The position numbers and the translations under genes were made by a program. The notes under the pieces were generated by a model, which did not search any database, had not been told where the DNA came from, and saw only the letters and a list, made by a program, of their open reading frames with translations. From assembly GCF_023701695.1 (NCBI RefSeq), contig NZ_JAJOZC010000001.1, forward strand, positions 1 to 64,000: 64,000 nucleotides of DNA, given 5' to 3'. Shown one piece after another: positions 46,254 to 54,442 of the stretch (position 1 is the stretch's first letter; the number at the start of each line of letters is the position of its first letter). Source of the stretch: Streptomyces sp. RKAG290. GTDB lineage: Bacteria > Actinomycetota > Actinomycetes > Streptomycetales > Streptomycetaceae.

Positions 46254-47953
46254 ACGAACGAGGGCCAGGGCTCCCCGGTCGCCCGCCGCCAGAGCCGCCT
46301 GACCTCCTCCGGATCCCGGGCGCCTGCCCAGGCGAAGGCACTGACGCAGGCCGCGTGCACGTCACTCTGACCCGTGCGCCGGGTGAGCAGGCGGATACGG
46401 TGCAGGGCCGCCACGGCCTCGTCCGCGCGGCCGGCGTCGAGATGGGCGTCGACGGCCACGCCGAGGGTGACCACGAGTTTCGACAGGACCGCTTCGAGAT
46501 CTGCCTCGTGCCGCTTGTGGTCACCCGCCGCCATGAGCGCCCGCAGGATTTTCTCGGCCTCCGTGAAACAGGCTTCCGCTTCCTCGTCATCCGCCGCACC
46601 GTGCAGGGCCCCGCCGAGAATCCGCAGCCGCCGCGCGACGAGTGCCCGGTGGGCCTCCCCGTCCGGTTCCGTCAGGCGGCGCGTGATCTCCAGCGCCTCG
46701 CGGGCCGCGGCCACCGCGCCCTCGCCCGCGTCCGTGCGGCGCAGCCGGAAGCTGAGAACAGCCAGTGTCCGGGCCAGCTCCGGTTGGTGAACCACGGGAT
46801 CGCGTTCGGCTGCGCGGCGGCAGAGGGCCACGCCGCGCTCGATGGCGGCCACGGACTCATGAACCTCTCCGGCCCGTGCGTGGCAGCGGGCCAGCCCGTC
46901 GAGAGCCCTGGCAAGCGCCGGCTCGTAGGCGTCGGGGTCGGTTTTCGCCAACCGCTCGCAGAGTGCGGCGAGTTCCCCCTGCGCGACCCGCTCCTCGGCG
47001 TGAGCATCCAGCTGGTCCAGCTGATGAGCAAGGCACTCCAGGGCAATCACCAGCCGGCGTTCGCCCGACGCCGAGTCGCGAGCGACCAGTGTGCGGCAGA
47101 TGTCTACGGCCTCAGCCGCCGTCTCCCGCGCCCGGTCGAGTTCCCCGGTGGCGCCCCGACACCATGCCAGGTCGCTGAGCAACCGGGCACGCAGGGACAG
47201 GCCCTCCGGGTACAGCCGGAGCAGGGGGCCGTCGATGCGCTGTCGTGCGTCGTCGCCCACCGAGACCGCCTCGTCGTACTGGGCGAGCTTGCGCAGCCCG
47301 GCGGTCAGCTCGACCAGCGTCCGTGAGTACAGCAGGCCCAGGCGGGACCGTCGCCACAGACCCAACTCCCCCAACGCGTCGTGACATTGACGGTAGACCT
47401 GGACGGATTCGCCCGTGCGCCCGGACCACCCGAGCACGCACGCGTAGGCGCGCAGCGCGCCGATCCGGCCGCCCGGTGACTGGTCGGCGCGACCGGTCGT
47501 GGCGTCTGCCCAGTCATTCACACACCCACGGGCCGCCACGAGCGCTTCGTCGAGCCGGCCGAGCCCAGCCAGTGCATAGGTCACTGTCAGGTGGCAGGGG
47601 GCGGTCCACGCCCTGGGCGCGTCGGCAACGGTGAGGGCCAGGGATTCCTCCACCGCGGCAAGCGCCTCCTCGTACCGCTCCGCAGCGAGGAGCAGTCCAC
47701 CCTGCAGCGCGAGGGCTCGGGCCAGCCGTTCCCTTTGACGACCGTGGGAGCCCCCGGCAGAGGCCAGGACACGAAAAAGGGCGACTGCTTCCCCGCCCCA
47801 CTCCAGCCGCCGCACCAGAGGATGCGGCCGCAGGCGCAGCCACGGGGTGGACGAGCAGCGCAGTAGTACCAGGCCGAGCAACGGTCCGGCCGGACGGAGC
47901 CCGGCCCTGGTTGCGTGCCTCAACGCGGGCAACAAGGCCCGGACAGCTCCCAT
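46238..47953 (-). CDS. Tetratricopeptide-repeat protein
   Basis: 571 residues made almost entirely of helical hairpins with TPR spacing (AAERYEEALAAVEESLALTV, GLGRLDEALVAARGCVNDWA, ARAGEVHESVAAIERGVALC). No enzymatic domain, HTH or membrane segment is visible, so it is likely a protein-interaction scaffold. The ATG at 47953 has GGGGAG. Upstream, divergent, is the EF-G region. Confidence 0.8.
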   Translation of the reverse strand: MGAVRALLPALRHATRAGLRPAGPLLGLVLLRCSSTPWLRLRPHPLVRRLEWGGEAVALFRVLASAGGSHGRQRERLARALALQGGLLLAAERYEEALAAVEESLALTVADAPRAWTAPCHLTVTYALAGLGRLDEALVAARGCVNDWADATTGRADQSPGGRIGALRAYACVLGWSGRTGESVQVYRQCHDALGELGLWRRSRLGLLYSRTLVELTAGLRKLAQYDEAVSVGDDARQRIDGPLLRLYPEGLSLRARLLSDLAWCRGATGELDRARETAAEAVDICRTLVARDSASGERRLVIALECLAHQLDQLDAHAEERVAQGELAALCERLAKTDPDAYEPALARALDGLARCHARAGEVHESVAAIERGVALCRRAAERDPVVHQPELARTLAVLSFRLRRTDAGEGAVAAAREALEITRRLTEPDGEAHRALVARRLRILGGALHGAADDEEAEACFTEAEKILRALMAAGDHKRHEADLEAVLSKLVVTLGVAVDAHLDAGRADEAVAALHRIRLLTRRTGQSDVHAACVSAFAWAGARDPEEVRRLWRRATGEPWPSFVYRLG

Positions 47954-48183
47954 GTGCTCCCCCTCGGCGCTCGGCGGTCGTACTGATGACGGCTGGGGGC
48001 GCGGCCCGGTTGCGGCCCCGGCGTGGCACGGATCGGTCCCTGGACGGCTACGGGCCGGTGACAGCGTCGGCTTCTGCCGGAAAACCGGTTCCCCCGGCAG
48101 TACCCGGATCCCTAGACTCACCACGCATCACGCGCCGGGTCTTCGCCATGGCGCACACCGTGACCAGTGAGGGGAGACCTGCC

Positions 48184-48288
48184 GTGCGCTACCGCACCGC
48201 TGTCGTCGTACCCCTGTCGCGGTACGAGGTGATCCTGGTGTCCACCTCGGCCCGGCGTCGGCTGCGCGGCCGGCCCCGGACATCCTGA
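48184..48288 (+). CDS. Candidate leader peptide before EF-G2
   Basis: 34-residue open frame (GTG 48184 to TGA 48288) with a well-placed ribosome site GAGGGGAG (48169-48176). It encodes VRYRTAVVVPLSRYEVILVS and an Arg-rich end, TSARRRLRGRPRTS. It lies 165 bases before EF-G2 on the same strand; a 6-bp hairpin (48325-48339) and a second partial hairpin (around 48340-48362) lie between. The layout is that of leader-peptide attenuation, as known for tet(M)- and erm-type genes, but expression is unproven. Confidence 0.45.
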   Translation: MRYRTAVVVPLSRYEVILVSTSARRRLRGRPRTS

Positions 48289-48453
48289 CGAACAACTCCC
48301 TGGTCCTGTGCGGTCCTTGATGGACCGTCGGTGCGACGGCACCCCCATGTGGGCGGTGTGCCGCGTCCGTGGGTTTCCGGGGGCCTGAGCACAGGCCGGT
48401 TCGTCGGGGGATCGCGCCGTCTTCTTCCGGATCACCCCGAAAGGCCACGGACC

Positions 48454-50541
48454 GTGCGTACCGAACTGCACCGTCATCTCACCAGCGCACTGACCGGCGT
48501 TCGCAATCTGGGCATCCTCGCCCATGTCGATGCCGGCAAGACCACCGTCACCGAACGGATCCTCTACGCCACCGGCACCACCCACAAACGAGGTGAGGTC
48601 CATGACGGGACGACCATCACGGACTTCGACCCGCAGGAACGCGACCGCGGTATCACCATCTTCGCCGCCGCGGTCAGTTGCAGCTGGGCGGGCCACCGGA
48701 TCAATCTGATCGACACCCCCGGCCACGTCGACTTCGCCGACGAGGTCGAGCGTTCACTGCGGGTGCTCGACGGGGCGATCGCGGTGTTCGACGCCGTCGC
48801 AGGCGTGGAACCGCAGAGCGAGTCCGTGTGGCGCCAGGCCGACCGGCACGCGGTCCCGCGCATCGCCTTCGTCAACAAGCTCGACCGCGTCGGCGCCGAC
48901 CTCGACGCGGCGGTCGCCTCGATCCGGGAGCGGCTGCACACGGTGCCGTTGGTGGTCCAGCTGCCGATCGGGAGCGAGGAGCGGTTCACCGGGGTGGTGG
49001 ATCTGCTGCGCATGCGCGCACTGGTCTGGGCCGACGGCAGTGGCACGTACGAGGAGGGCGAGGTCCCCGACGATCTGCGGCAGGAGGCGCACCGGCGTCG
49101 GCGGATGCTGGAGGAGGCCGTGGCGGAACTCCACCCGGCCGCGTTGGAGGAGTTCTGTGCGCAGTCCACGCTCTCCGCACGGACGCTGGCCGAGGCGCTG
49201 CGCGATCTGACCCGCACGGGTGAGGGCGTCGTGGTGCTGTGCGGTTCGGCCTACCGCAACCGCGGCATCGAGCCGCTGCTGGAGGCCGTCGTGGCCTACC
49301 TGCCCTCGCCGTTGGACGTGCCGCCGGTGCGCGGCATGCTCGGCGACTCGGTGCAGGAGCGGGCCGCCGATCCGGCGGCGCCGTTCGCCGCGCTGGCGTT
49401 CAAGGTGAACGCGACCGCGACGGGCCGGCTGACCTATCTGCGGGTGTACTCGGGCACGATCAGGAAGGGGGAGACGGTGCTGGACGTGGCCGCGCGGCGC
49501 AGCGAGCGCGTCGGCCGGATCTTGCGGGTCCAGGCGGACCGGCATGTCGATGTGGACGCGGCGGTGGCCGGGGACATCGTCGCGGTGATCGGCCTCAAGG
49601 CCGCCCGGGCCGGTGCCACGCTGTCCGCGCCGGGCGCCCCGCTGGTCCTCGAACCGCCCACCGTGGCCGATCCGGTCGTGTCGGTGGCGGTCGAGGCCCG
49701 GCGGAGCACCGACACGGAGCGGCTGATGTCGGCACTGGCACGGCTGGTCGAGGAGGACCCGTCGCTCGCGGTGCGGACGGACTCCGAGACGGGTCAGACC
49801 GTGCTTTCGGGCATGGGCGAACTGCATCTGGAGGTGGCGGCCGAGAAGATCCGCCGCGCTCACGGACTGGACGTCCGGGTCGGCCGGCCACAGGTGGCAT
49901 ATCGCGAGACCGTCGTGCGTGGCGTGCCGGGTCTGGTGTACCGGCACGTCAAGCAGGACGGTGGGGCCGGGCAGTTCGCCCATGTCGTCCTCGACGTAGA
50001 GCCGTTGGAGGCCGAGGACGGTCATGACGGTGAGGGTGCGGCGGAGTTCGTGTTCCGTTCGGCCGTCGTGGGCGGAAGGGTGCCGCAGGAGTACGTGCGG
50101 GCGGTCGAGGCCGGCTGCCGGGACGCTCTGGTCGAGGGTCCCGTCGGTGGGCATCCGGTGACCGGGGTACGGGTGACGCTGACCGATGGCGCCACCCATC
50201 CCAAGGACTCCTCGGAGATGGCGTTCCGCACGGCCGGCCGGTTCGCACTGCGGGAAGCCCTGCGCGCCTGCACGATGGTGCTGCTGGAACCGGTGGCCGA
50301 GGTCACGGTCACCGTGCCCGACGATGCCGTCGGCGGGGTGCTCGGCGACCTGGCCGCACGGCGCGGACGGGTCTCCGGCTCCACCGCGCGGGCAGGTGCG
50401 GCGGTGATCACGGCGACCGTGCCACTGGCCGAGCTGTTCGGCTACGCGACGAGGCTGCGCAGCCGGACCCAGGGCCGGGGAACGTTCACCACCCGGGCCA
50501 CGGGCTACGCCCCGGCACCGAGCACGGTGCCGGGCCGGTAG
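48454..50541 (+). CDS. Elongation factor G paralogue (EF-G2 / TetM-like subfamily)
   Basis: 695-residue translational GTPase. All G motifs are present: P-loop AHVDAGKTT (about 26-34), RGITIF (G2), DTPGHVDFADEVERSL (G3), NKLDRVGAD (G4) and the GSA of LCGSAYRNRGIE (G5). EF-G domains II-V follow, including LSGMGELHLEVAAEKIRRAH. The lower similarity to housekeeping EF-G, and absence of rpsL/rpsG/tuf neighbours, mark it as the stand-alone paralogue found in many Streptomyces, related to ribosomal-protection proteins. The GTG 48454 start has GAAAGG nine bases upstream. Its role (stress translation, drug tolerance or recycling) is not settled. Confidence 0.85.
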   Translation: MRTELHRHLTSALTGVRNLGILAHVDAGKTTVTERILYATGTTHKRGEVHDGTTITDFDPQERDRGITIFAAAVSCSWAGHRINLIDTPGHVDFADEVERSLRVLDGAIAVFDAVAGVEPQSESVWRQADRHAVPRIAFVNKLDRVGADLDAAVASIRERLHTVPLVVQLPIGSEERFTGVVDLLRMRALVWADGSGTYEEGEVPDDLRQEAHRRRRMLEEAVAELHPAALEEFCAQSTLSARTLAEALRDLTRTGEGVVVLCGSAYRNRGIEPLLEAVVAYLPSPLDVPPVRGMLGDSVQERAADPAAPFAALAFKVNATATGRLTYLRVYSGTIRKGETVLDVAARRSERVGRILRVQADRHVDVDAAVAGDIVAVIGLKAARAGATLSAPGAPLVLEPPTVADPVVSVAVEARRSTDTERLMSALARLVEEDPSLAVRTDSETGQTVLSGMGELHLEVAAEKIRRAHGLDVRVGRPQVAYRETVVRGVPGLVYRHVKQDGGAGQFAHVVLDVEPLEAEDGHDGEGAAEFVFRSAVVGGRVPQEYVRAVEAGCRDALVEGPVGGHPVTGVRVTLTDGATHPKDSSEMAFRTAGRFALREALRACTMVLLEPVAEVTVTVPDDAVGGVLGDLAARRGRVSGSTARAGAAVITATVPLAELFGYATRLRSRTQGRGTFTTRATGYAPAPSTVPGR

Positions 50542-50852
50542 TGCGCGGCCCCGGGTCGTAGCCCGCCGGGGCCGGTCCCACACGTCAGCGTGGGGCCGGT
50601 CCCGGGCCGGTCCCAGCCCCCCTCGGCAGGTGGAGGCAGGTGGAGGCGGTCCCACCCGTCAGGCCGAGGGCCCGTCGCCGGTCCCACCCGTCGGTGTGCG
50701 GGCCGGTCCCACCCGGTGGCGCGGGGCGACGCCCGCACCCTCAGCGGCGGGGGCAGCCCGCATCCCGCACCGCGGCGGCTGCCCGCACCGCTCCGGTGCG
50801 GGCGGCCCCGGCCGCCCGTACAGGGAGGGCAGCCGCGGCCGTGACGCGGAGG
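50542..50852. repeat. Non-coding repeat-rich spacer
   Basis: This 311-base region is strongly repetitive. GGTCCCACMCGTC occurs at 50574-50586, 50648-50660, 50680-50692 and, in degenerate form, at 50705-50717. GGTGGAGGCA recurs near 50630. A perfect 10-bp hairpin (50781-50790 with 50794-50803) probably terminates EF-G2 and the convergent GAPDH. No reading frame is family-like. Confidence 0.6.
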
Positions 50853-52298
50853 TCAGAGCACAGGGACGGGGTACGTCGGGTACTCCACCCCGGACACGTG
50901 CTGCACGACCCGGATGACCTGGCAGGAGTAGCCGAACTCGTTGTCGTACCAGAGGTAGAGGATCGCGTTGTCGCCGTCGACCTGGGTCGGGCCCGCGTCG
51001 ACGATGGAGGCGTGGCGCGAGCCGATGAAGTCGCTGGAGACCGCGTCGGGTGCGGTGGTGAAGTCGATCTGGCGCTTGAGCGGCGAGGTCAGCGACACCT
51101 CGCGGAGGTGGTCGAGGACCTCCGTCCGGGTGGTCTCACGTCCGAGCTTCAGGCTGAGGATGGCGATCGACACGTCCGGCACCGGGACGCGGATCGAACT
51201 GCCCGTGATCGTCGCGTCGAGGTCGGGCAGCGCCTTGGCCACGGCGGATGCCGCACCGGTCTCGGTGATGACCATGTTGAGCGGCGCCGACCGGCCCCGG
51301 CGGTCGGAGCTGTGGTAATTGTCCAGCAGGTTCTGGTCGTTGGTGAACGAGTGGATCGTCTCCACGTGACCGCGCAGCACGCCGTACTCGTCCGCCATCG
51401 CCTTGAGCGGCGGGACGATCGCGTTGGTGGTGCAGGAGGCGCACGAGATGATCTGCTCGTCCGGCTTGATCATGTCGTGGTTGACGCCGTGGACGACGTT
51501 GGGGACGTCCCCCTTGCCCGGCGCGGTGAGGACGACCTTGGCGACGCCGGGGCGCAGGTGCTGCGACAGCCCCTCGCGGTCGCGCCACCTGCCGGTGTTG
51601 TCGATGAGGACGGCGTTCCGGATCCCGTACGCGGTGTAGTCCACCGTCGTCGGGTCGTCGGAATAGATCACCTTGATCTCGTTGCCGTTGGCGATGATCT
51701 TGTTGTTCGCCTCGTCGACGGTGATCGTGCCCTGGAACTGGCCGTGGATGGAGTCGCGGCGCAGCAGCGAGGCGCGCTTGACGATGTCCTGGCCGGCCGC
51801 TTTGCGGACGACGATGGCGCGCAGCCGCAGCCCGTTGCCGGAGCCCGCCTTCTCGATGAGCAGCCTGGCGAGGAGCCGGCCGATGCGGCCGAAGCCGTAG
51901 AGGACGACATCGCGGGGTTCCTGGCGCTCGATCTTGTCGGCGCCCGTGGCGCCGGCGACGGCGTCGGCGGTGAACTCCGCCGCGGAAAGGCCGCGGTCGT
52001 CGGCCCGGTACATCGCGGCGAGCATGCCGATGTCGATCTGGGAAGGCCCGAGATCGAGCGCGGCGAGGGCCTGGAGGAACGGCAGCGTCTCGGTGACCGA
52101 GAGCTCCTCACCGGCGATCTGCCGGGCGAACCGGTGGGTCTTCAGGATGCTGACCACCGACTTGTTCACCAGGGAGCGGCTGTGCAGCAGGACGGTGACG
52201 TCCCGCTCCCGGTGCAGCTTCCCGATGATCGGGATCATCGACTCCGCGATCTCCTCGCGGTTCTTCCAGTTGGTGAACGAGTCGTCATTGACAGTCAC
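50853..52298 (-). CDS. Glyceraldehyde-3-phosphate dehydrogenase, long form
   Basis: 481 residues, about 130 longer than ordinary GAPDH because of an N-terminal helical extension. The NAD-binding motif VVLYGFGRIGRLLARLL starts at about 130. The catalytic Cys is in IISCASCTTNAIVPPL (about residue 287), with the usual HSFTNDQNLLD and the C-terminal YDNEFGYSCQVIRVV. The long form occurs in actinobacteria alongside a normal glycolytic GAPDH; its specific task is uncertain. The GTG start at 52298 has only a weak ribosome site. Confidence 0.85.
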   Translation of the reverse strand: MTVNDDSFTNWKNREEIAESMIPIIGKLHRERDVTVLLHSRSLVNKSVVSILKTHRFARQIAGEELSVTETLPFLQALAALDLGPSQIDIGMLAAMYRADDRGLSAAEFTADAVAGATGADKIERQEPRDVVLYGFGRIGRLLARLLIEKAGSGNGLRLRAIVVRKAAGQDIVKRASLLRRDSIHGQFQGTITVDEANNKIIANGNEIKVIYSDDPTTVDYTAYGIRNAVLIDNTGRWRDREGLSQHLRPGVAKVVLTAPGKGDVPNVVHGVNHDMIKPDEQIISCASCTTNAIVPPLKAMADEYGVLRGHVETIHSFTNDQNLLDNYHSSDRRGRSAPLNMVITETGAASAVAKALPDLDATITGSSIRVPVPDVSIAILSLKLGRETTRTEVLDHLREVSLTSPLKRQIDFTTAPDAVSSDFIGSRHASIVDAGPTQVDGDNAILYLWYDNEFGYSCQVIRVVQHVSGVEYPTYPVPVL

Positions 52299-52472
52299 AG
52301 GTTTATCTTTCGAGCTAGGAGGCGCTCATATGCTAACCCGCTCCTCTTTTGATCGTTCAGACGGTGCCCGCCAAGAGCCGGCCGCCGGGACCGGGACGCG
52401 TACACACTGCCGACACGAAGTCGTCATACGGGCAGCGGAATGTGCGTCCAACTGCGGTGGTTCCAGTCAGAC

Positions 52473-53396
52473 ATGACTGTTGGAGTAGCACTCGCCGCGA
52501 CCGGTCCCGGCAACCAGATCGACGCCACCGTGCAGCTCGCCCGGGAGGCCGCCGCCGCGGGACTGCGGTCCGCCTGGTTCGGGCAGACCTTCGGGGCCGA
52601 CTCACCTCAGCTCGCCGCACTCGTCGGGCGGGAGGTACCGGGCCTCGACGTGGGAACGTCCGCGATTCCCGTTTTCGGACGCCATCCGCTCCTGGTGTCC
52701 AGCCAGGCCCAGACCGCGCAGGCGGCCACCCACGGCCGCTACCACCTCGGACTCGCGCTCGGCACGAAGCTGTTCACCGAGGCGGGCTTCGGCATCCCCT
52801 ACGAGCGGCCCATCGCCCGGCTGCGGGAGTTCCTCACCGCACTGCGGCAGCTGACCGAGACCGGCACCGCCGACTTCCACGGCGAGCTGATCACCGCGGC
52901 CACCCCGATGCCGGCCCGCGTGCCGGGGGCGGAGGGAGGCGTGCCGCTGCTCGTCGCCGCGATGGGTCCGCAGGCCCTGCGCGTCAGCGGTGAGCTGGCG
53001 GACGGGATCCTGCCCTACCTCGCGGGACCGCGGGCCCTGGCCGAGCACATCGTCCCGGCCGTCAACGCCGCCGCGCAGGCCGCGGGGCGTCCCGCGCCCC
53101 GGATCGTCGCGCTCGTGCACGGCGTGGTCACCGGTGATCCCGACGCCGCGCGCGAGACGGCCACCGAACAGCTGGCGTTCTACGAGCAGATCCCGTCCTA
53201 CGCGCGGGTCGTGGAACTGTCCGGCGGCAAGCGGGCCGCCGACGTGGCCGTGATCGGCGACGAGCGGACGGTCGCCGCCGAGGTGCAGCGTTACCGGGAC
53301 GCCGGGGCCACCGAGGTGGTGTTCTCGGGGACGGACATGGCCGGGGAAGCCGACCGGCACCGGACCTGGGCGCTTCTGGGAGAGCTGGCCGGCTGA
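52473..53396 (+). CDS. LLM-class (F420-dependent) oxidoreductase
   Basis: 307 residues with the bacterial-luciferase-like barrel: MTVGVALAATGPGNQIDATV, SAWFGQTFGADSPQLAALVG, THGRYHLGLALGTKLF and VPLLVAAMGPQALRVSGELA. The subgroup typically uses coenzyme F420. Substrate not predictable. Start ATG 52473. It lies 175 bases upstream-divergent from GAPDH. Confidence 0.85.
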   Translation: MTVGVALAATGPGNQIDATVQLAREAAAAGLRSAWFGQTFGADSPQLAALVGREVPGLDVGTSAIPVFGRHPLLVSSQAQTAQAATHGRYHLGLALGTKLFTEAGFGIPYERPIARLREFLTALRQLTETGTADFHGELITAATPMPARVPGAEGGVPLLVAAMGPQALRVSGELADGILPYLAGPRALAEHIVPAVNAAAQAAGRPAPRIVALVHGVVTGDPDAARETATEQLAFYEQIPSYARVVELSGGKRAADVAVIGDERTVAAEVQRYRDAGATEVVFSGTDMAGEADRHRTWALLGELAG

Positions 53397-53564
53397 GCGT
53401 TCGGACGGTTGGCGGACGGACTCTGCTCAGTTCGGCGACGACCCGATCCGCCCGGCCGTACCGAGCGCGGCTCGGAGGTACCGGGCGCGGTGGACGTCCG
53501 CACCGGCCCGGTCGGGGGCCGGTGCGGGCGCCCGCGGCCGCCGAAGCAGCAGGGGTTTGTTCTG

Positions 53565-53576
53565 ACGTATATACGT
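53565..53576. promoter_or_regulatory. Palindrome before the GntR/UTRA gene
   Basis: ACGTATATACGT is a perfect 12-bp palindrome in an AT-rich island, 37 bases before the GTG start at 53613. TATATAC within it could be the -10 box. GntR/HutC regulators commonly repress themselves from such a site. Confidence 0.6.
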
Positions 53577-53612
53577 ACGGAGCTTGAGTCGAACGTGCGG
53601 CATACTGAAGCC

Positions 53613-54382
53613 GTGGCACAACGTTCCGAGGAGCCCGCCGTGGAGTCGATCACCAGGCTGATCACCATCGACCGAAGCAGCCCGGTGCCGCTGTACTTCC
53701 AGGTCGCACAGCAGCTTCAGCAACTCATCGAGTCCGGCACCCTGGCGCCCGGGACGCGCCTGGAGAACGAGATCGCGCTGGCCGACCAGTTCGGGCTCTC
53801 CCGTCCGACCATGCGCCAGGCCATGCAGCATCTGGTGGACAAGGGTCTGCTCGCCCGCAAGCGCGGGGTGGGCACCCAGGTGGTCAACAACCGGGTGCGC
53901 CGGCAGATCGAGCTGACCAGCCTGTTCGAGGACCTGACCCGCGAGGACCGGCGGCCGCGCACGGAGGTGCTGTCGATGCGGACCGTGCCCGCGTCCGGCA
54001 AGGTCGCGGTGGCGCTCAAGCTGGAACCCGGCGCGGACACCGTGGCCCTGCGCAGGCTGCGCTACGCGGACGACGAGCCCATAGCGGTCATGGAGAACCA
54101 CCTGCCGGCCGGCCTGCTGCGGCTGACCGAGGAGGACCTCACCGGACACGGCCTCTACCAACTCCTCAGGCGGGCGGCATCTCCCTGCGAACCGCCGACC
54201 AGACCATCGGGGCGCGCAGGGCCACAGCGGCTGAGTCCCGCCTGCTGGCCGAGCCCCGCGGCGGCACCCTGCTGACCATGGAGCGCACGGTCATCGGCGA
54301 CGCGGGCCGCCCGGTGGAGTTCGGCTCGCACCTGTACCGGGCGTCCCGGTACTCCTTCGAGATGACGCTCACCGCCCGCTGA
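53613..54382 (+). CDS. GntR family regulator with UTRA domain (one frame break)
   Basis: 256 residues after repair of a -1 slip near 54176. GntR winged helix at about 25-90 (VAQQLQQLIESGTLAPGTRL, FGLSRPTMRQAMQHLVDKGL, LARKRGVGTQVV) and a UTRA ligand domain (about 105-250) with KLEPGADTVALRRLRYADDE, GISLRTADQTIGARRATAAE and EFGSHLYRASRYSFEMTL. HutC-subfamily member, probably sensing a small sugar phosphate or amino-acid-like ligand. The palindrome at 53565 suggests self-control. The LLM gene immediately upstream may also be its target. GTG 53613 chosen by spacing; GTG 53640 is the alternative. Confidence 0.8.
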
Positions 54383-54442
54383 CCCGGCGCCCGCCGGTCA
54401 GTGGAACGACCGGGCAGGGCGGCGGCCATGATCGGCACCTCG

